Under the pieces are notes generated by a model. That model did no database searches, was not told where the DNA came from, and saw only the letters and a list, made by a program, of their open reading frames with translations. A program made the position numbers and the translations under genes. A stretch of DNA of 59,317 bases. Source: Flavobacteriaceae bacterium. GTDB taxonomy: Bacteria; Bacteroidota; Bacteroidia; Flavobacteriales; Flavobacteriaceae. This document shows positions 39,174 to 49,025 of the stretch, in pieces. Where the stretch lies: the NCBI GenBank assembly GCA_947461425.1, contig CANHKZ010000002.1, positions 1 to 59,317 of the forward strand, in the 5' to 3' direction. Position 1 is the stretch's first letter; each line of letters begins with the position of its first letter.

Positions 39174-41498
39174 TCATGATTTCACTAATGGAAAAGACAA
39201 AGTTACTTTGGTTCCCTTACCTAATTTACTAACTACTTGAATAGTTCCTGAATTTCTTTCGGTAAATGTTTTTACAATATACAAACCAAGTCCAGTACCT
39301 TGAATGCCTTCTGTATTACTAGCTCTAAAAAAGGTATTAAATAATTTTGGCATATCTTTTTCTGGTATTCCTAATCCAAAATCAATAATTTGAATTTCGA
39401 TTTGATTGCGTTTTGAGATTAGATTTAGTTCTATAGTACTACTTCCTTCAGAATATTTAAAGGCATTATTTAATAAATTAAACAATGAATATTCCATTAA
39501 ATTTTTATCTGCAATTACATTAAAATTTGTTCCAATAAATTCAGTTTTTACTTTTCGTCCTCCTTTTTGATGGGAATAACTGGTTTCAATGACATCTAAG
39601 CAAATTTGTTTAAGGTCAAATGAAGTAGGATTAAAATTGGTTTTACCTGCATCATCTTTTGATATTGTTAAAACATCATTCATTAATTCTACAATCCGAT
39701 CAATTTCCTCAGTAATTGTGTTAATTCTTTTTTGTAATTGGGTGGAGTTTACAAAATTATGACCTTCAATGTACATTTCTATTAATTCCGCACTTGTTCT
39801 TATAGTAGTCATTGGAGTGCGAAATTCATGGGATATTGTTGAAACTAAATTAGTCCGAAGTTCATTCAATTCTCTTTCTTGTACTAATGCTTTTTCCATT
39901 GCATGCTGTACTTGTTTTTTTTGAGTAATATCTCTTGCACTTGTTTGAAAACCCACAGGTTTTTCATCAACAATTACAATGCTTCCTTTTATTTCAAACC
40001 ACACATATTCATTATTTTTATTCTTGAATCGCGCTTCAACATAGGAATCATCTGCTTTTTTAATAAAACTTTCAAAACGTTCTTGAAGATTTTCTAAATC
40101 TATTGGATGAACAAATAGCATTGGTGATTGACCAATTAGTTCCTCAGGTGTATACCCCATTAATTTATTTATTGAGGGGGAAACATATTCAAATGAAGTA
40201 TCTAAATTATGTAAACAGACTAAGTCAACAGTATTATCTGCGAGTAAGCGGTACATATTTTTAGCCTCGTTGAGTTGAATGTTTTTATTGCGGTTATTTT
40301 CATCAATTAACAATCTATTTTGTTCTTCTACATTTTTTTGTTCAGTAATATCCTGCATCGCACCAATCATACGAATTGGAGTGCCATGTTCGTCTCTAAT
40401 AATTATTGCCTTATCTAAAACGTATGCGTAAGTATTATCTGATTTGAGGTATCGGTATTCGTCATCCCATTTTAAAGCAGTACTATTAAGAATGTCTTGA
40501 TACTTTTTTAAATACCTTTTACGATCTTCTGGATGCACAAAATTTTCACAAACATTCGAATTAATGATGTTATTTTTGAAGTGGTGTCCAAAAAGTGTTG
40601 AGTATGTCTCTCCAACAAAAATTTCATCTGTTAGGATATTCCAATCCCAAAGTGCATCAGAAGTAGCTTGGCTAGCATAACTAAAACGTTCATTACTTAT
40701 TTTTAAAGCTGCCTCCGCATTTTTTTGAGCTGTAATATCTACTCCAAAGCCTACCATCATTTCTAATTTATCATCTTGATCATAAACAGGGGCAAATTTT
40801 CGAGTATAAAAATAGGATTCTTCATCGTTTTTATCAATCTCATCAATCCATTCAATTACTATATTTGATTTGGCTGCCTCTGTAAATCGCTCTCTCCGCT
40901 CTTTTGCAAATAATGGAGCTCTTCCAGTATGTTTAGCGTATTCAAAATCATCTTTTCCTATAATAAATTTATTCAGCTCCTCATTTTGAATTGCGGCGGG
41001 ATTTACATACAAATATTTATGATTACTATCAAAAACAGCTACCTCAGTGGGAAGTCGATCAAGTATTTTTTTATAAAATACTTTTTGTTCAAGTTCAATA
41101 TTTTGAATCTCTAGTTGATAAAGAGTTGCTATTTGAGAGCCAATATTAGTTGCTATTTTTAGTTGAATGGGCGTTAGCTTTTTTGGATTTAAATCCCAAA
41201 AACATAATGTGCCATCATTATTTTCATTTCCGAATGAGATTGGAATACCCATTTGAAAATTGGGATGTGTTTCTGTATGAATAGTGTTGTATTTAATAAC
41301 TTTTTCATTCAGTAATTTATGGCTTTCTGCGGTAAAATTAGAATCATCAACTGTTTTTACTAGTACTGTAAAGTTACTGTTTTCTTTTATTGACAATACA
41401 GCCAAAGGAATTTCAAATATTTCAGCTGCTAATGAAAGAATAGAAAGGCATTCCTCTTTGAATTTTTTTGAAAGGGTAATTTTGGTATTTAAGGGCAT
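39174..41498 (-). CDS. Sensor histidine kinase, GAF plus multiple PAS domains
   Basis: VSTISHEFRTPMTTIRTSAELIE (HisKA), LFNLLNNAFKYSEGS, DFGLGIPEKDMPKLF, GTGLGLYIVK; PAS repeats with ITEQKNV/ITQKKQV. Confidence 0.94.
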   Translation of the reverse strand: MPLNTKITLSKKFKEECLSILSLAAEIFEIPLAVLSIKENSNFTVLVKTVDDSNFTAESHKLLNEKVIKYNTIHTETHPNFQMGIPISFGNENNDGTLCFWDLNPKKLTPIQLKIATNIGSQIATLYQLEIQNIELEQKVFYKKILDRLPTEVAVFDSNHKYLYVNPAAIQNEELNKFIIGKDDFEYAKHTGRAPLFAKERRERFTEAAKSNIVIEWIDEIDKNDEESYFYTRKFAPVYDQDDKLEMMVGFGVDITAQKNAEAALKISNERFSYASQATSDALWDWNILTDEIFVGETYSTLFGHHFKNNIINSNVCENFVHPEDRKRYLKKYQDILNSTALKWDDEYRYLKSDNTYAYVLDKAIIIRDEHGTPIRMIGAMQDITEQKNVEEQNRLLIDENNRNKNIQLNEAKNMYRLLADNTVDLVCLHNLDTSFEYVSPSINKLMGYTPEELIGQSPMLFVHPIDLENLQERFESFIKKADDSYVEARFKNKNNEYVWFEIKGSIVIVDEKPVGFQTSARDITQKKQVQHAMEKALVQERELNELRTNLVSTISHEFRTPMTTIRTSAELIEMYIEGHNFVNSTQLQKRINTITEEIDRIVELMNDVLTISKDDAGKTNFNPTSFDLKQICLDVIETSYSHQKGGRKVKTEFIGTNFNVIADKNLMEYSLFNLLNNAFKYSEGSSTIELNLISKRNQIEIQIIDFGLGIPEKDMPKLFNTFFRASNTEGIQGTGLGLYIVKTFTERNSGTIQVVSKLGKGTKVTLSFPLVKS

Positions 41499-41737
41499 AT
41501 TTTTTAGGTATTGGGATTAAATTTTTTTAGAAGTTTGCAAATGCATTTTGGTAGCAGAAAGCAAAGCAACCTTTATTTGCATAAAAATATAAGTTTCTTT
41601 ATAAATAACACTTTATTTAGGTAAATAATTTTAAAACTTAATTTAATTTTTCTTTTCTTAGGTTTCCAATATTCATTTTCAATTCATAAATATATCGATG
41701 TGAAACTTTGTATATTTGTAACTTTACTACTATCAAA

Positions 41738-43714
41738 ATGATTTCAAAAACAACCATTGATACTGTTTATGAAACTGCCCGAGTTGAGGAGGTTATTGGC
41801 GATTTTGTTCAATTAAAACGCGCTGGTAGTAATTTTAAAGGCTTGAGTCCTTTTTCTGACGAACGATCTCCTTCTTTTATGGTTTCGCCAGTAAAACAAA
41901 TTTGGAAAGATTTTAGTTCAGGAAAAGGGGGTAATGCTATTGCCTTTATAATGGAACACGAGCATTTTTCGTATCCAGAAGCCATTCGGTATTTAGCTCG
42001 AAAATACAATATTGAAATTGAAGAAACTGAGCAATCAGACGAGGAAAAAGCGAATACCGACATCAAAGAAAGTATGTATTTGGTTTCTGAATTTGCTAAA
42101 AATTATTTTCATGATACACTACTTCATTCTGAGGAAGGAAAGGCAATTGGACTTTCGTATTTCAAAGAAAGAGGGTTTACAAATGAAACTATTGCAAAGT
42201 TTGCTTTAGGATATTCACCTGAAATTTGGGATGCCTTTACAAAAGAAGCACTTGGGAAAGGCTATAAACTAGAGTTTTTAGAAAGCACTGGTTTGACTAT
42301 TCCTAGGGAGGACAGACCATTCGATCGTTTTAAAGGACGTGTAATGTTCCCAATTCAAAGTATGTCGGGAAGGATACTTGGTTTTGGCGGACGAATCTTA
42401 TCAAACGATAAAAAAGCGGCCAAGTACCTCAATTCGCCTGAAAGTGAAATTTATCATAAAGGCAAAGTGTTGTATGGTATTTTCCAAGGAAAACAATCCA
42501 TTGCTAAATTAAATAACTGTTATTTAGTTGAAGGATATACTGATGTTATTCAGTTTAATCAAGCAGGAATTGAGAATGTCGTAGCTTCTTCAGGAACAGC
42601 ACTTACTCCAGATCAAATCCGATTGATTAATCGTTTGACAAAAAATATTACTGTTCTTTTTGATGGAGATGCCGCAGGACTTCGAGCTTCTGTTAGAGGG
42701 ATTGATTTGATTCTTGAAGAAGGGATGAATGTAAAAGTATGTGCCTTTCCCGATGGTGAAGATCCAGATAGTTTTGCCAAAAAAACTTCCTATGATGATT
42801 TAGTTGCTTATTTAGAAAATAACGCAAAAGATTTCATTCAATTCAAAGCGTCGCTTTTAATGAAAGACGCCCAAAATGATCCCGTTAAAAAAGCAGATTT
42901 GATTAGGGATATGGTGCAAAGTATTTCTAAAATTCCGGACCGAATCCAAAGAGAAATTTATATTCAGGAATGTTCCCGAATAATGGATATATCAGAACAA
43001 GTTTTGGTGAGTACTTTAGCACAACTCGTTCAAAAAGACATTGCTGAAATTGGAAAAAAACAAAAGCAAGACCAAAAAGCCTTTGAGGTTGTAAAAAATG
43101 AGTCCCCAATTCAGGCTCAAAAAATCGATATTCTATTTCATTTAGAACGAAAAATTATTGAAATTTTATTGCTTTATGGTAATAAAACTGAAGAGTTTGA
43201 AGATTTACTTTTAAAAACAAACAGTGAAGGAGAAATTGAACAAGTAGTCGAAAAGAAAGAATACAAAGTATATCAACGTATTTATTTGAGTTTACAAGAA
43301 GATGAAGTTGAGCTAGCTAATCCTTTGTTTAGAGCGATTTTCAACGATCTTATTACCTACTATTTACAAAATGAAGAGTTTGGAATTGAAAATTATTTAA
43401 AACATTTACCAATTCAATTTGCTCAAGAGGTTACTGATATTTTAATGGATGATGAGAGGGTAACACTCCATAAATGGGATGGTCAAAATATATTTGTAAA
43501 ACAAAAAACAGAATCTATAAGTCAGCATACCTCTGAAATAATTATTTCAATGCGAGAATATTTGATTAATAAGTTAATTCTCGATTTAATGCAAGAATTT
43601 GGCGAAAAGCAAGAACCTGAGCAAGAAGAATTAAAAATAATGATTAACGATTATAACAAATTGAAAGTCAACCTAACTGCTACAATCGGGAGAATTCGTT
43701 CCACTTATATATAA
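41738..43714 (+). CDS. dnaG: DNA primase
   Basis: RVEEVIGDFVQLKRAGSNFKGLSPFSDERSPSFMVSP, FKGRVMFPIQSMSGRILGFGGR, VEGYTDVIQFNQAGIENVVASSGTALT; ATG at 41738 lies downstream of TATATTTG at 41711. Confidence 0.95.
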   Translation: MISKTTIDTVYETARVEEVIGDFVQLKRAGSNFKGLSPFSDERSPSFMVSPVKQIWKDFSSGKGGNAIAFIMEHEHFSYPEAIRYLARKYNIEIEETEQSDEEKANTDIKESMYLVSEFAKNYFHDTLLHSEEGKAIGLSYFKERGFTNETIAKFALGYSPEIWDAFTKEALGKGYKLEFLESTGLTIPREDRPFDRFKGRVMFPIQSMSGRILGFGGRILSNDKKAAKYLNSPESEIYHKGKVLYGIFQGKQSIAKLNNCYLVEGYTDVIQFNQAGIENVVASSGTALTPDQIRLINRLTKNITVLFDGDAAGLRASVRGIDLILEEGMNVKVCAFPDGEDPDSFAKKTSYDDLVAYLENNAKDFIQFKASLLMKDAQNDPVKKADLIRDMVQSISKIPDRIQREIYIQECSRIMDISEQVLVSTLAQLVQKDIAEIGKKQKQDQKAFEVVKNESPIQAQKIDILFHLERKIIEILLLYGNKTEEFEDLLLKTNSEGEIEQVVEKKEYKVYQRIYLSLQEDEVELANPLFRAIFNDLITYYLQNEEFGIENYLKHLPIQFAQEVTDILMDDERVTLHKWDGQNIFVKQKTESISQHTSEIIISMREYLINKLILDLMQEFGEKQEPEQEELKIMINDYNKLKVNLTATIGRIRSTYI

Positions 43715-43715
43715 A

Positions 43716-43743
43716 AAAATGAAAGCTTTTACTTTCATTTTTT
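43716..43743. terminator. Terminator between dnaG and convergent LuxR-type regulator
   Basis: aaaaaatgaaagcttttactttcatttttt. Confidence 0.75.
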
Positions 43744-43760
43744 AATTTTGTAAGTTGCAT

Positions 43761-44390
43761 CTAAACAATCGCTAATGTTTTTGCTTTGTTAACCAAGTCT
43801 ACTAAATTTGTAACATTCAATTTAGTTAGTAAACGGAGTTTGTAAGTACTAATAGTTTTTTCGTTTAGTTTTAAAATATCAGCAATCTCATGATTCTTTT
43901 TTCCGTCGCTTAAATAACGTAATACTTCTACTTCTCGATTTGAAAGTTTGCGGTATACTCTTTCGTTTTTATTTTGTTTAGCTATCAAATCCAGGTTTTT
44001 CTTAATGGTATCATCCATAATAATTTTTCCTTGATGTACTTTAATTATAGCTTCTGCTAAATCCCCAAGTTTTGCAGTTTTATGAATAAAACCAGATGCC
44101 CCCGCTTTAATCGAATTTGGGGCATATATTTGCTCAGTAAGATTAGAGTAAATAATGATTTTTGTTTTTGGAAATTCTTTTAAAATGGATTTAACTTCAA
44201 AAATACTTGTAAGCCCATCTAATTCTAAGTCTATTAAAAGAACATCAATCTCTTTGGTTTGTAAAATCTCTCTTAACATGGAAAAGTTTCCAATATTAGC
44301 GACTATAGAGATATCCGAGTGGTCTTTAAAGTATGACTTTACTCCAAAGTGTACCACTGGAAAATTATCAGCAACACATACTGCTATCAT
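43761..44390 (-). CDS. NarL/FixJ-type response regulator with LuxR HTH
   Basis: VLLIDLELDGLTSI receiver; RKLSNREVEVLRYLSDGKKNHEIADILKLNEKTISTYKLRLLTKLNVTN. Confidence 0.93.
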   Translation of the reverse strand: MIAVCVADNFPVVHFGVKSYFKDHSDISIVANIGNFSMLREILQTKEIDVLLIDLELDGLTSIFEVKSILKEFPKTKIIIYSNLTEQIYAPNSIKAGASGFIHKTAKLGDLAEAIIKVHQGKIIMDDTIKKNLDLIAKQNKNERVYRKLSNREVEVLRYLSDGKKNHEIADILKLNEKTISTYKLRLLTKLNVTNLVDLVNKAKTLAIV

Positions 44391-44480
44391 AAAATGATTG
44401 TTTAAGAATTATTATTTGTTTTTGGAAAAGTAAAATTAATAAATAAAAACTCTTAACAATTGATAATCAGTTAAAATGTG

Positions 44481-45287
44481 TCATTTTAACGATTGTGGAA
44501 GCAGACAAACTGGAATTGGCTGCATTTTATGCTGATTAATTGTATTTAATCGCTTGTAAATTTCCATAACTTTTTGTTCTCTTTCCGTAAAAGAAGCGGC
44601 CGATTTTTCAAGCTCGTCTTGTTGCATTGCCCATTCTAATTCATCATAACTAGCACCCAACTGGTCTTCATCTGTTCGATTATCGCCAAACAGTCCATCA
44701 GTAGGCGAAGCAGTTACTATTGACTCGGGAATTTTTAAGTAGGCACCCAATGCAAAAACATCCGATTTTAATAAATCAGCGATTGGACTAATGTCAACTC
44801 CGCCATCTCCATACTTTGTATAAAAACCAACACCAAAATCTTCAACTTTATTGCCAGTTCCGGCCACTAATAAACCATAAATTCCACCGTAATAATACAG
44901 TGTAGTCATTCGGATTCGAGCACGAGTATTGGCTAAGGTTAACTGTATTTGATGTGCCTCGGAATCGTTTGGAAAGACTTCTTTGAAAGTTTCAAATACG
45001 GATGTCAGATTGGATTCGGCTCTTGCAACATTAGGGAAACGTTGCATTAATTGGTGGATGTGCTCTCTGCTTCGGGCAACATGACTTTCAGCTTGATGAA
45101 TTGGCATTTCTACGCACACAACTTTCAAACCTGTTTGTGCACAAAGGGTTGAAGTAACTGCTGAATCAACTCCTCCAGAGATTCCAACTACAAAACCATT
45201 CATTTTTGCATTTGTAGCATATGTTTTTAACCAATCAACGATGAATTCATTTACTTTTTCAGCCTGAAGTGTGTTTTTTTTAACCAT
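44481..45287 (-). CDS. nadE: NAD(+) synthase
   Basis: GFVVGISGGVDSAVTSTLCAQ, NTRARIRMTTLYYYGGIYGLLVAGTGNKVEDFGVGFYTKYGDGGVDISPIADL. Confidence 0.94.
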   Translation of the reverse strand: MVKKNTLQAEKVNEFIVDWLKTYATNAKMNGFVVGISGGVDSAVTSTLCAQTGLKVVCVEMPIHQAESHVARSREHIHQLMQRFPNVARAESNLTSVFETFKEVFPNDSEAHQIQLTLANTRARIRMTTLYYYGGIYGLLVAGTGNKVEDFGVGFYTKYGDGGVDISPIADLLKSDVFALGAYLKIPESIVTASPTDGLFGDNRTDEDQLGASYDELEWAMQQDELEKSAASFTEREQKVMEIYKRLNTINQHKMQPIPVCLLPQSLK

Positions 45288-45469
45288 AATAATTTAGGTA
45301 TTAAAATAGAGGAATGTATATTTGCAAAGTGATTTTTAAAATCTACCAAATTTCCTGAATAATTGGAAACAAATTTAATTAATAAATTATGAATTTGGTA
45401 GTATCAAATTAGTTTTTACAAAAACAGTTGGGACTAATCATACAATACAAATGCTATAAAAGAACAGAT

Positions 45470-46432
45470 ATGGTAGCTAAAAGAATTTTGTTTACAATTT
45501 CATTTTGTTTGGTTTTTTTTGGCTGTGATAAAAAAACCGCTGTAGAACAAGCTGTTGTAGCATTACCAGTGGAAATTAAGGTAGAGCGATTTGATCAATT
45601 ATTTTTTGAATCGACACCGAGTGATTTAAAAAAAATCAAGAAACAATATCCCTTTTTTTTCCCTACAGAAGTTCCAGATAGTGTTTGGGAGAATAAAATT
45701 CAAAATCCGCTTTGGCGAGAATTATATCATGAAGTACAAAAAGAGTATGAAAATATTGAACCTTTACGTTCTGAATTAACAGAATTATTTAAACACATAA
45801 AATATTATTTTCCGAAAACTAAAACCCCAAAAGCAATCACCGTAATTGGCGAAATGGATTATAATAGCAAAGCCATTTATGCAGACAGTTTAGTTATTAT
45901 TTCATTAGAATTGTACTTAGGAAAAGATCATAAATTCTATGAATTTCCCAATTATATCAAGCAAAATTTTGAGCCAAAACAAATAATACCTGATGTAGCT
46001 ACCAGTTTTTCAAGCACTAAAATAAATCTTGGTAATGATAAAACAATGTTGAGTCAAATGGTGTATTATGGAAAGCAATTGTACCTCAAAGATTTATTTT
46101 TACCAAATTATTCCGATGCTGAAAAAATGGGATATACCCAAAATGAGATTATTTGGTGTCAAGAAAATGAAGGGTATATTTGGCGTTATTTTTTAGAAAA
46201 TGAATTGTTGTTCAGTGACGAACCTAAATTGCGATCCCGCTTTATAGCTCCAGCTCCCTTTTCGAAATTTTATTTAGAAATTGACAATGAGTCTCCTGGT
46301 CAAGTTGGTGCCTGGATAGGTTGGCAAATCGTTCGCTCATTTGCTGAAAATAATGAGCTCGCGATTGCGGATATATTAAAAATGAATGCTAAAGAATTGT
46401 TTAAAAAATCAAAATATAAACCAAAGAAATAA
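45470..46432 (+). CDS. gldB: Gliding motility lipoprotein GldB
   Basis: Lipoprotein signal FLVFFGC-like (FCLVFFGC), VERFDQLFFESTPSDLKKIKKQYPFFFP, adjacent to gldC; ATG 45470 preferred. Confidence 0.9.
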   Translation: MVAKRILFTISFCLVFFGCDKKTAVEQAVVALPVEIKVERFDQLFFESTPSDLKKIKKQYPFFFPTEVPDSVWENKIQNPLWRELYHEVQKEYENIEPLRSELTELFKHIKYYFPKTKTPKAITVIGEMDYNSKAIYADSLVIISLELYLGKDHKFYEFPNYIKQNFEPKQIIPDVATSFSSTKINLGNDKTMLSQMVYYGKQLYLKDLFLPNYSDAEKMGYTQNEIIWCQENEGYIWRYFLENELLFSDEPKLRSRFIAPAPFSKFYLEIDNESPGQVGAWIGWQIVRSFAENNELAIADILKMNAKELFKKSKYKPKK

Positions 46433-46767
46433 TGTCAGCTATCCTTACTTCAGAAATTAAATTTGAAATTGAATTAGACCAAAACCGTGTTCCTGAAAAA
46501 TTATTTTGGACTGCTCAAGATGGCGGAGTAACTAAAGAAGAAGCCAAAGCGATTATGTTGTCAGTTTGGGATGGTAAGGCCAAGGAGACTATGCGGATTG
46601 ATTTGTGGACCAAAGAAATGCCAGTTGACGAAATGAAAATCTTCTTTCATCAAACTCTAGTTGCTATGGCAGATACTTTCAAACGTGCAACAGATGATGA
46701 AAAAATGGCAGATACTATGAAAGATTTTTGCGACTATTTTGCCGAGAAATTGAAGTTGACAAAATAA
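46432..46767 (+). CDS. gldC: Gliding motility protein GldC
   Basis: SEIKFEIELDQNRVPEKLFWTAQDGGV, overlapping gldB. Confidence 0.92.
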   Translation: MSAILTSEIKFEIELDQNRVPEKLFWTAQDGGVTKEEAKAIMLSVWDGKAKETMRIDLWTKEMPVDEMKIFFHQTLVAMADTFKRATDDEKMADTMKDFCDYFAEKLKLTK

Positions 46768-46789
46768 AAATAAAATAAATGAACCAAAA

Positions 46790-46820
46790 AGCCAAAACGA
46801 TTCGTTTTGTCTTTTTTGTT
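46790..46820. terminator. Terminator-like hairpin between gldC and engB
   Basis: aaaagccaaaacga/ttcgttttgtctttttt. Confidence 0.6.
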
Positions 46821-46834
46821 TTTGTTATACAGAT

Positions 46835-47455
46835 TTAAAATTCGTTTTGGTTTTTAAATACTTCTTGATTGACTTCGTCAATATAATTTAAAACGTCTTC
46901 TTTTCCTGTAAATTCTGTAGCTGAAGTTACAAAGTATTGTGGCATTTCAGCCCAATTATTGGCAAACATTTTCTTTTTATAAGCTGCTACATGAGAATCG
47001 ATTTTTACTTTACTTATTTTGTCTGCTTTGGTAAAAATGATACAAAAAGGTATTTCACTTTCTCCCATATACGACATGAATTCAATATCGATATTTTGTG
47101 CTTCATGACGGATGTCTATCAACACAAAAGCACAAACTAATTGTTCCCGAGTTTCAAAATAATCGGTTATGAATTGCTGGAATATCGACTTTGTTTTTTT
47201 AGAAACTTTGGCATATCCATAACCAGGTAAATCAACCAAAAACCAATTTTTGTTTATCAAAAAGTGGTTAATTAATTGTGTTTTACCAGGTCTTCCTGAG
47301 GTTTTAGCTAAACTTTTATGATTAGTCAACATATTGATAAGAGAGGATTTCCCTACGTTAGAACGACCAATAAAGGCATATTCGGGTAAATAATCTTTCG
47401 GACATTTATCAACTTGTGAGTTGCTAATGATAAATTCAGCAGTAGTAATTTTCAT
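46835..47455 (-). CDS. engB: Ribosome biogenesis GTP-binding protein YihA/YsxC
   Basis: AFIGRSNVGKSSLINMLTN, TSGRPGKTQLINHF, LVDLPGYGYAKVSK, FTKADK. Confidence 0.95.
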   Translation of the reverse strand: MKITTAEFIISNSQVDKCPKDYLPEYAFIGRSNVGKSSLINMLTNHKSLAKTSGRPGKTQLINHFLINKNWFLVDLPGYGYAKVSKKTKSIFQQFITDYFETREQLVCAFVLIDIRHEAQNIDIEFMSYMGESEIPFCIIFTKADKISKVKIDSHVAAYKKKMFANNWAEMPQYFVTSATEFTGKEDVLNYIDEVNQEVFKNQNEF

Positions 47456-47475
47456 ATAATATTTATTATACTGTT

Positions 47476-48249
47476 TTAAGAAATGGGTTGGTACACATTA
47501 GTTAACCAATCTTCTAAAACGCTATTGAATTCCTCAGGGTGTTCCATCATAGCAGCATGCCCACATTTGTCAATCCAGTATAAAGTTGAATTAGGCAATA
47601 GTCGGTTGAATTCATTTGCTACCTCTGGGGGTGTAACTTTATCATTTCGTCCCCAAATGATACAGGTTGGGACGTTCATTTTTGGAAGATCTTTTGCCAT
47701 ATTGTGTCGAATGGCACTTTTAGCAATAGTGAGCGTCTTGATTAATTTCATTCGGTCATTTACAGTCGCATAAACCTCTTCTACTAGTTCTGGTGTGGCT
47801 ACTTTAGGATCATAAAAAACATCCTCAGCTTTTTTCTTTATGTACTCGTAATCACCTCTTTTAGGATAACTATCACCCATGGCACTTTCATATAAACCAG
47901 AGCTTCCAGTAATCACTAAACCAGCTACTTTTTCAGGATACATTTTGGTATGATACAAAGCTATATGACCTCCAAGCGAATTACCCAATAAAATTACGCT
48001 ATCCAATCCTTTAAATGTAATAAAATCTTTTACGTATTTGGCAAATGCTTTAACATTAGTCCTCAAAAGGCTTTGCGTATAAATTGGTAAATCAGGAATG
48101 ATTATTTTGTAACCTTTGTTTGCGAAATAATTAGCAACTCCATCAAAATTACTTAAGCCTCCCATTAGTCCATGTAAGATAATAATTGGAGTTCCCTCAC
48201 CGTCTTCAAAATAACTGTATTTACCTTCTTTTTTATAGTGTTGTTCCAT
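47476..48249 (-). CDS. Alpha/beta hydrolase
   Basis: LHGLMGGLSNF, LLGNSLGGHIALYH, GHAAMMEHPEEF. Confidence 0.92.
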   Translation of the reverse strand: MEQHYKKEGKYSYFEDGEGTPIIILHGLMGGLSNFDGVANYFANKGYKIIIPDLPIYTQSLLRTNVKAFAKYVKDFITFKGLDSVILLGNSLGGHIALYHTKMYPEKVAGLVITGSSGLYESAMGDSYPKRGDYEYIKKKAEDVFYDPKVATPELVEEVYATVNDRMKLIKTLTIAKSAIRHNMAKDLPKMNVPTCIIWGRNDKVTPPEVANEFNRLLPNSTLYWIDKCGHAAMMEHPEEFNSVLEDWLTNVYQPIS

Positions 48250-48461
48250 TTTTCGGATCCCTATTTTTCAATTTTGACAAATATAGGATTTAATACAGAA
48301 ATATTAATTTCTGAAGCTCTTTTTTAATTATTTAATCCTTTTTTCTTATAAAAAGGACTTATTTTTTAATTCTTGCGGCTGGTTTAAGACTCTTTTATAA
48401 ACAGGTTTAAATTAGTTTTTAAACCGTTGATTCTCTAAAAAATAAGGCTTTTAGGCCCAAA

Positions 48462-48507
48462 GTGGGTAAACTTATTAACAAAGTGGTATATTGTGGTAAA
48501 ATGTGGT
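48462..48507 (+). promoter_or_regulatory. Candidate MraZ-binding box: GTGGT direct repeats at 10-bp spacing
   Basis: GTGGTatattGTGGTaaaatGTGGTaaaat (48483, 48493, 48503) plus an upstream GTGGG at 48462. Confidence 0.65.
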
Positions 48508-48518
48508 AAAATATTTTA

Positions 48519-48526
48519 TATTTTTG
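48519..48526 (+). promoter_or_regulatory. -7 element (TATTTTTG) upstream of mraZ
   Basis: Matches TAnnTTTG just downstream of the repeat box. Confidence 0.45.
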
Positions 48527-48551
48527 CTAAGAATCATTTAAATCTAATTTT

Positions 48552-49025
48552 TTGAACACAATTGTAGGAACATATGAATGTAAAGTTGATGCTAAAGGGA
48601 GGGTATTGTTACCATCTCCTTTGAAAAAGCAATTAGCTTCTTCATTGCAAGAAGGTTTTGTATTGAAGCGTTCCGTTTTTCAGCCTTGTTTGGAATTGTA
48701 TCCAATGCAGGAGTGGAATTTAATGATGCAAAAAATCAACAAGTTGAACCGTTTTGTAAAAAAGAATAATGATTTTATTCGTCGTTTTACCGCGGGTGTA
48801 AAGGTGGTCGAAATTGATGCTTTAGGACGATTATTAGTGCCTAAAGATTTAGTAGGATTTTCAAGTATTACTAAAGATGTTGTTTTTTCTTCAGCAGTTA
48901 ATATTGTTGAAATTTGGGATAAAGACTTGTATGAAAAATCAATAAATGGAGAAGATATTGATTTTGCTGATTTGGCTGAAGATGTTATGGGTAATGTAAA
49001 TGATGATTACAATGGAATATCATAA
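48552..49025 (+). CDS. mraZ: Division/cell wall cluster transcriptional repressor MraZ (apparent TTG start)
   Basis: NTIVGTYECKVDAKGRVLLPSPLKKQL, second AbrB-like repeat VVEIDALGRLLVPKDL; first codon TTG. Confidence 0.93.
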   Translation: MNTIVGTYECKVDAKGRVLLPSPLKKQLASSLQEGFVLKRSVFQPCLELYPMQEWNLMMQKINKLNRFVKKNNDFIRRFTAGVKVVEIDALGRLLVPKDLVGFSSITKDVVFSSAVNIVEIWDKDLYEKSINGEDIDFADLAEDVMGNVNDDYNGIS

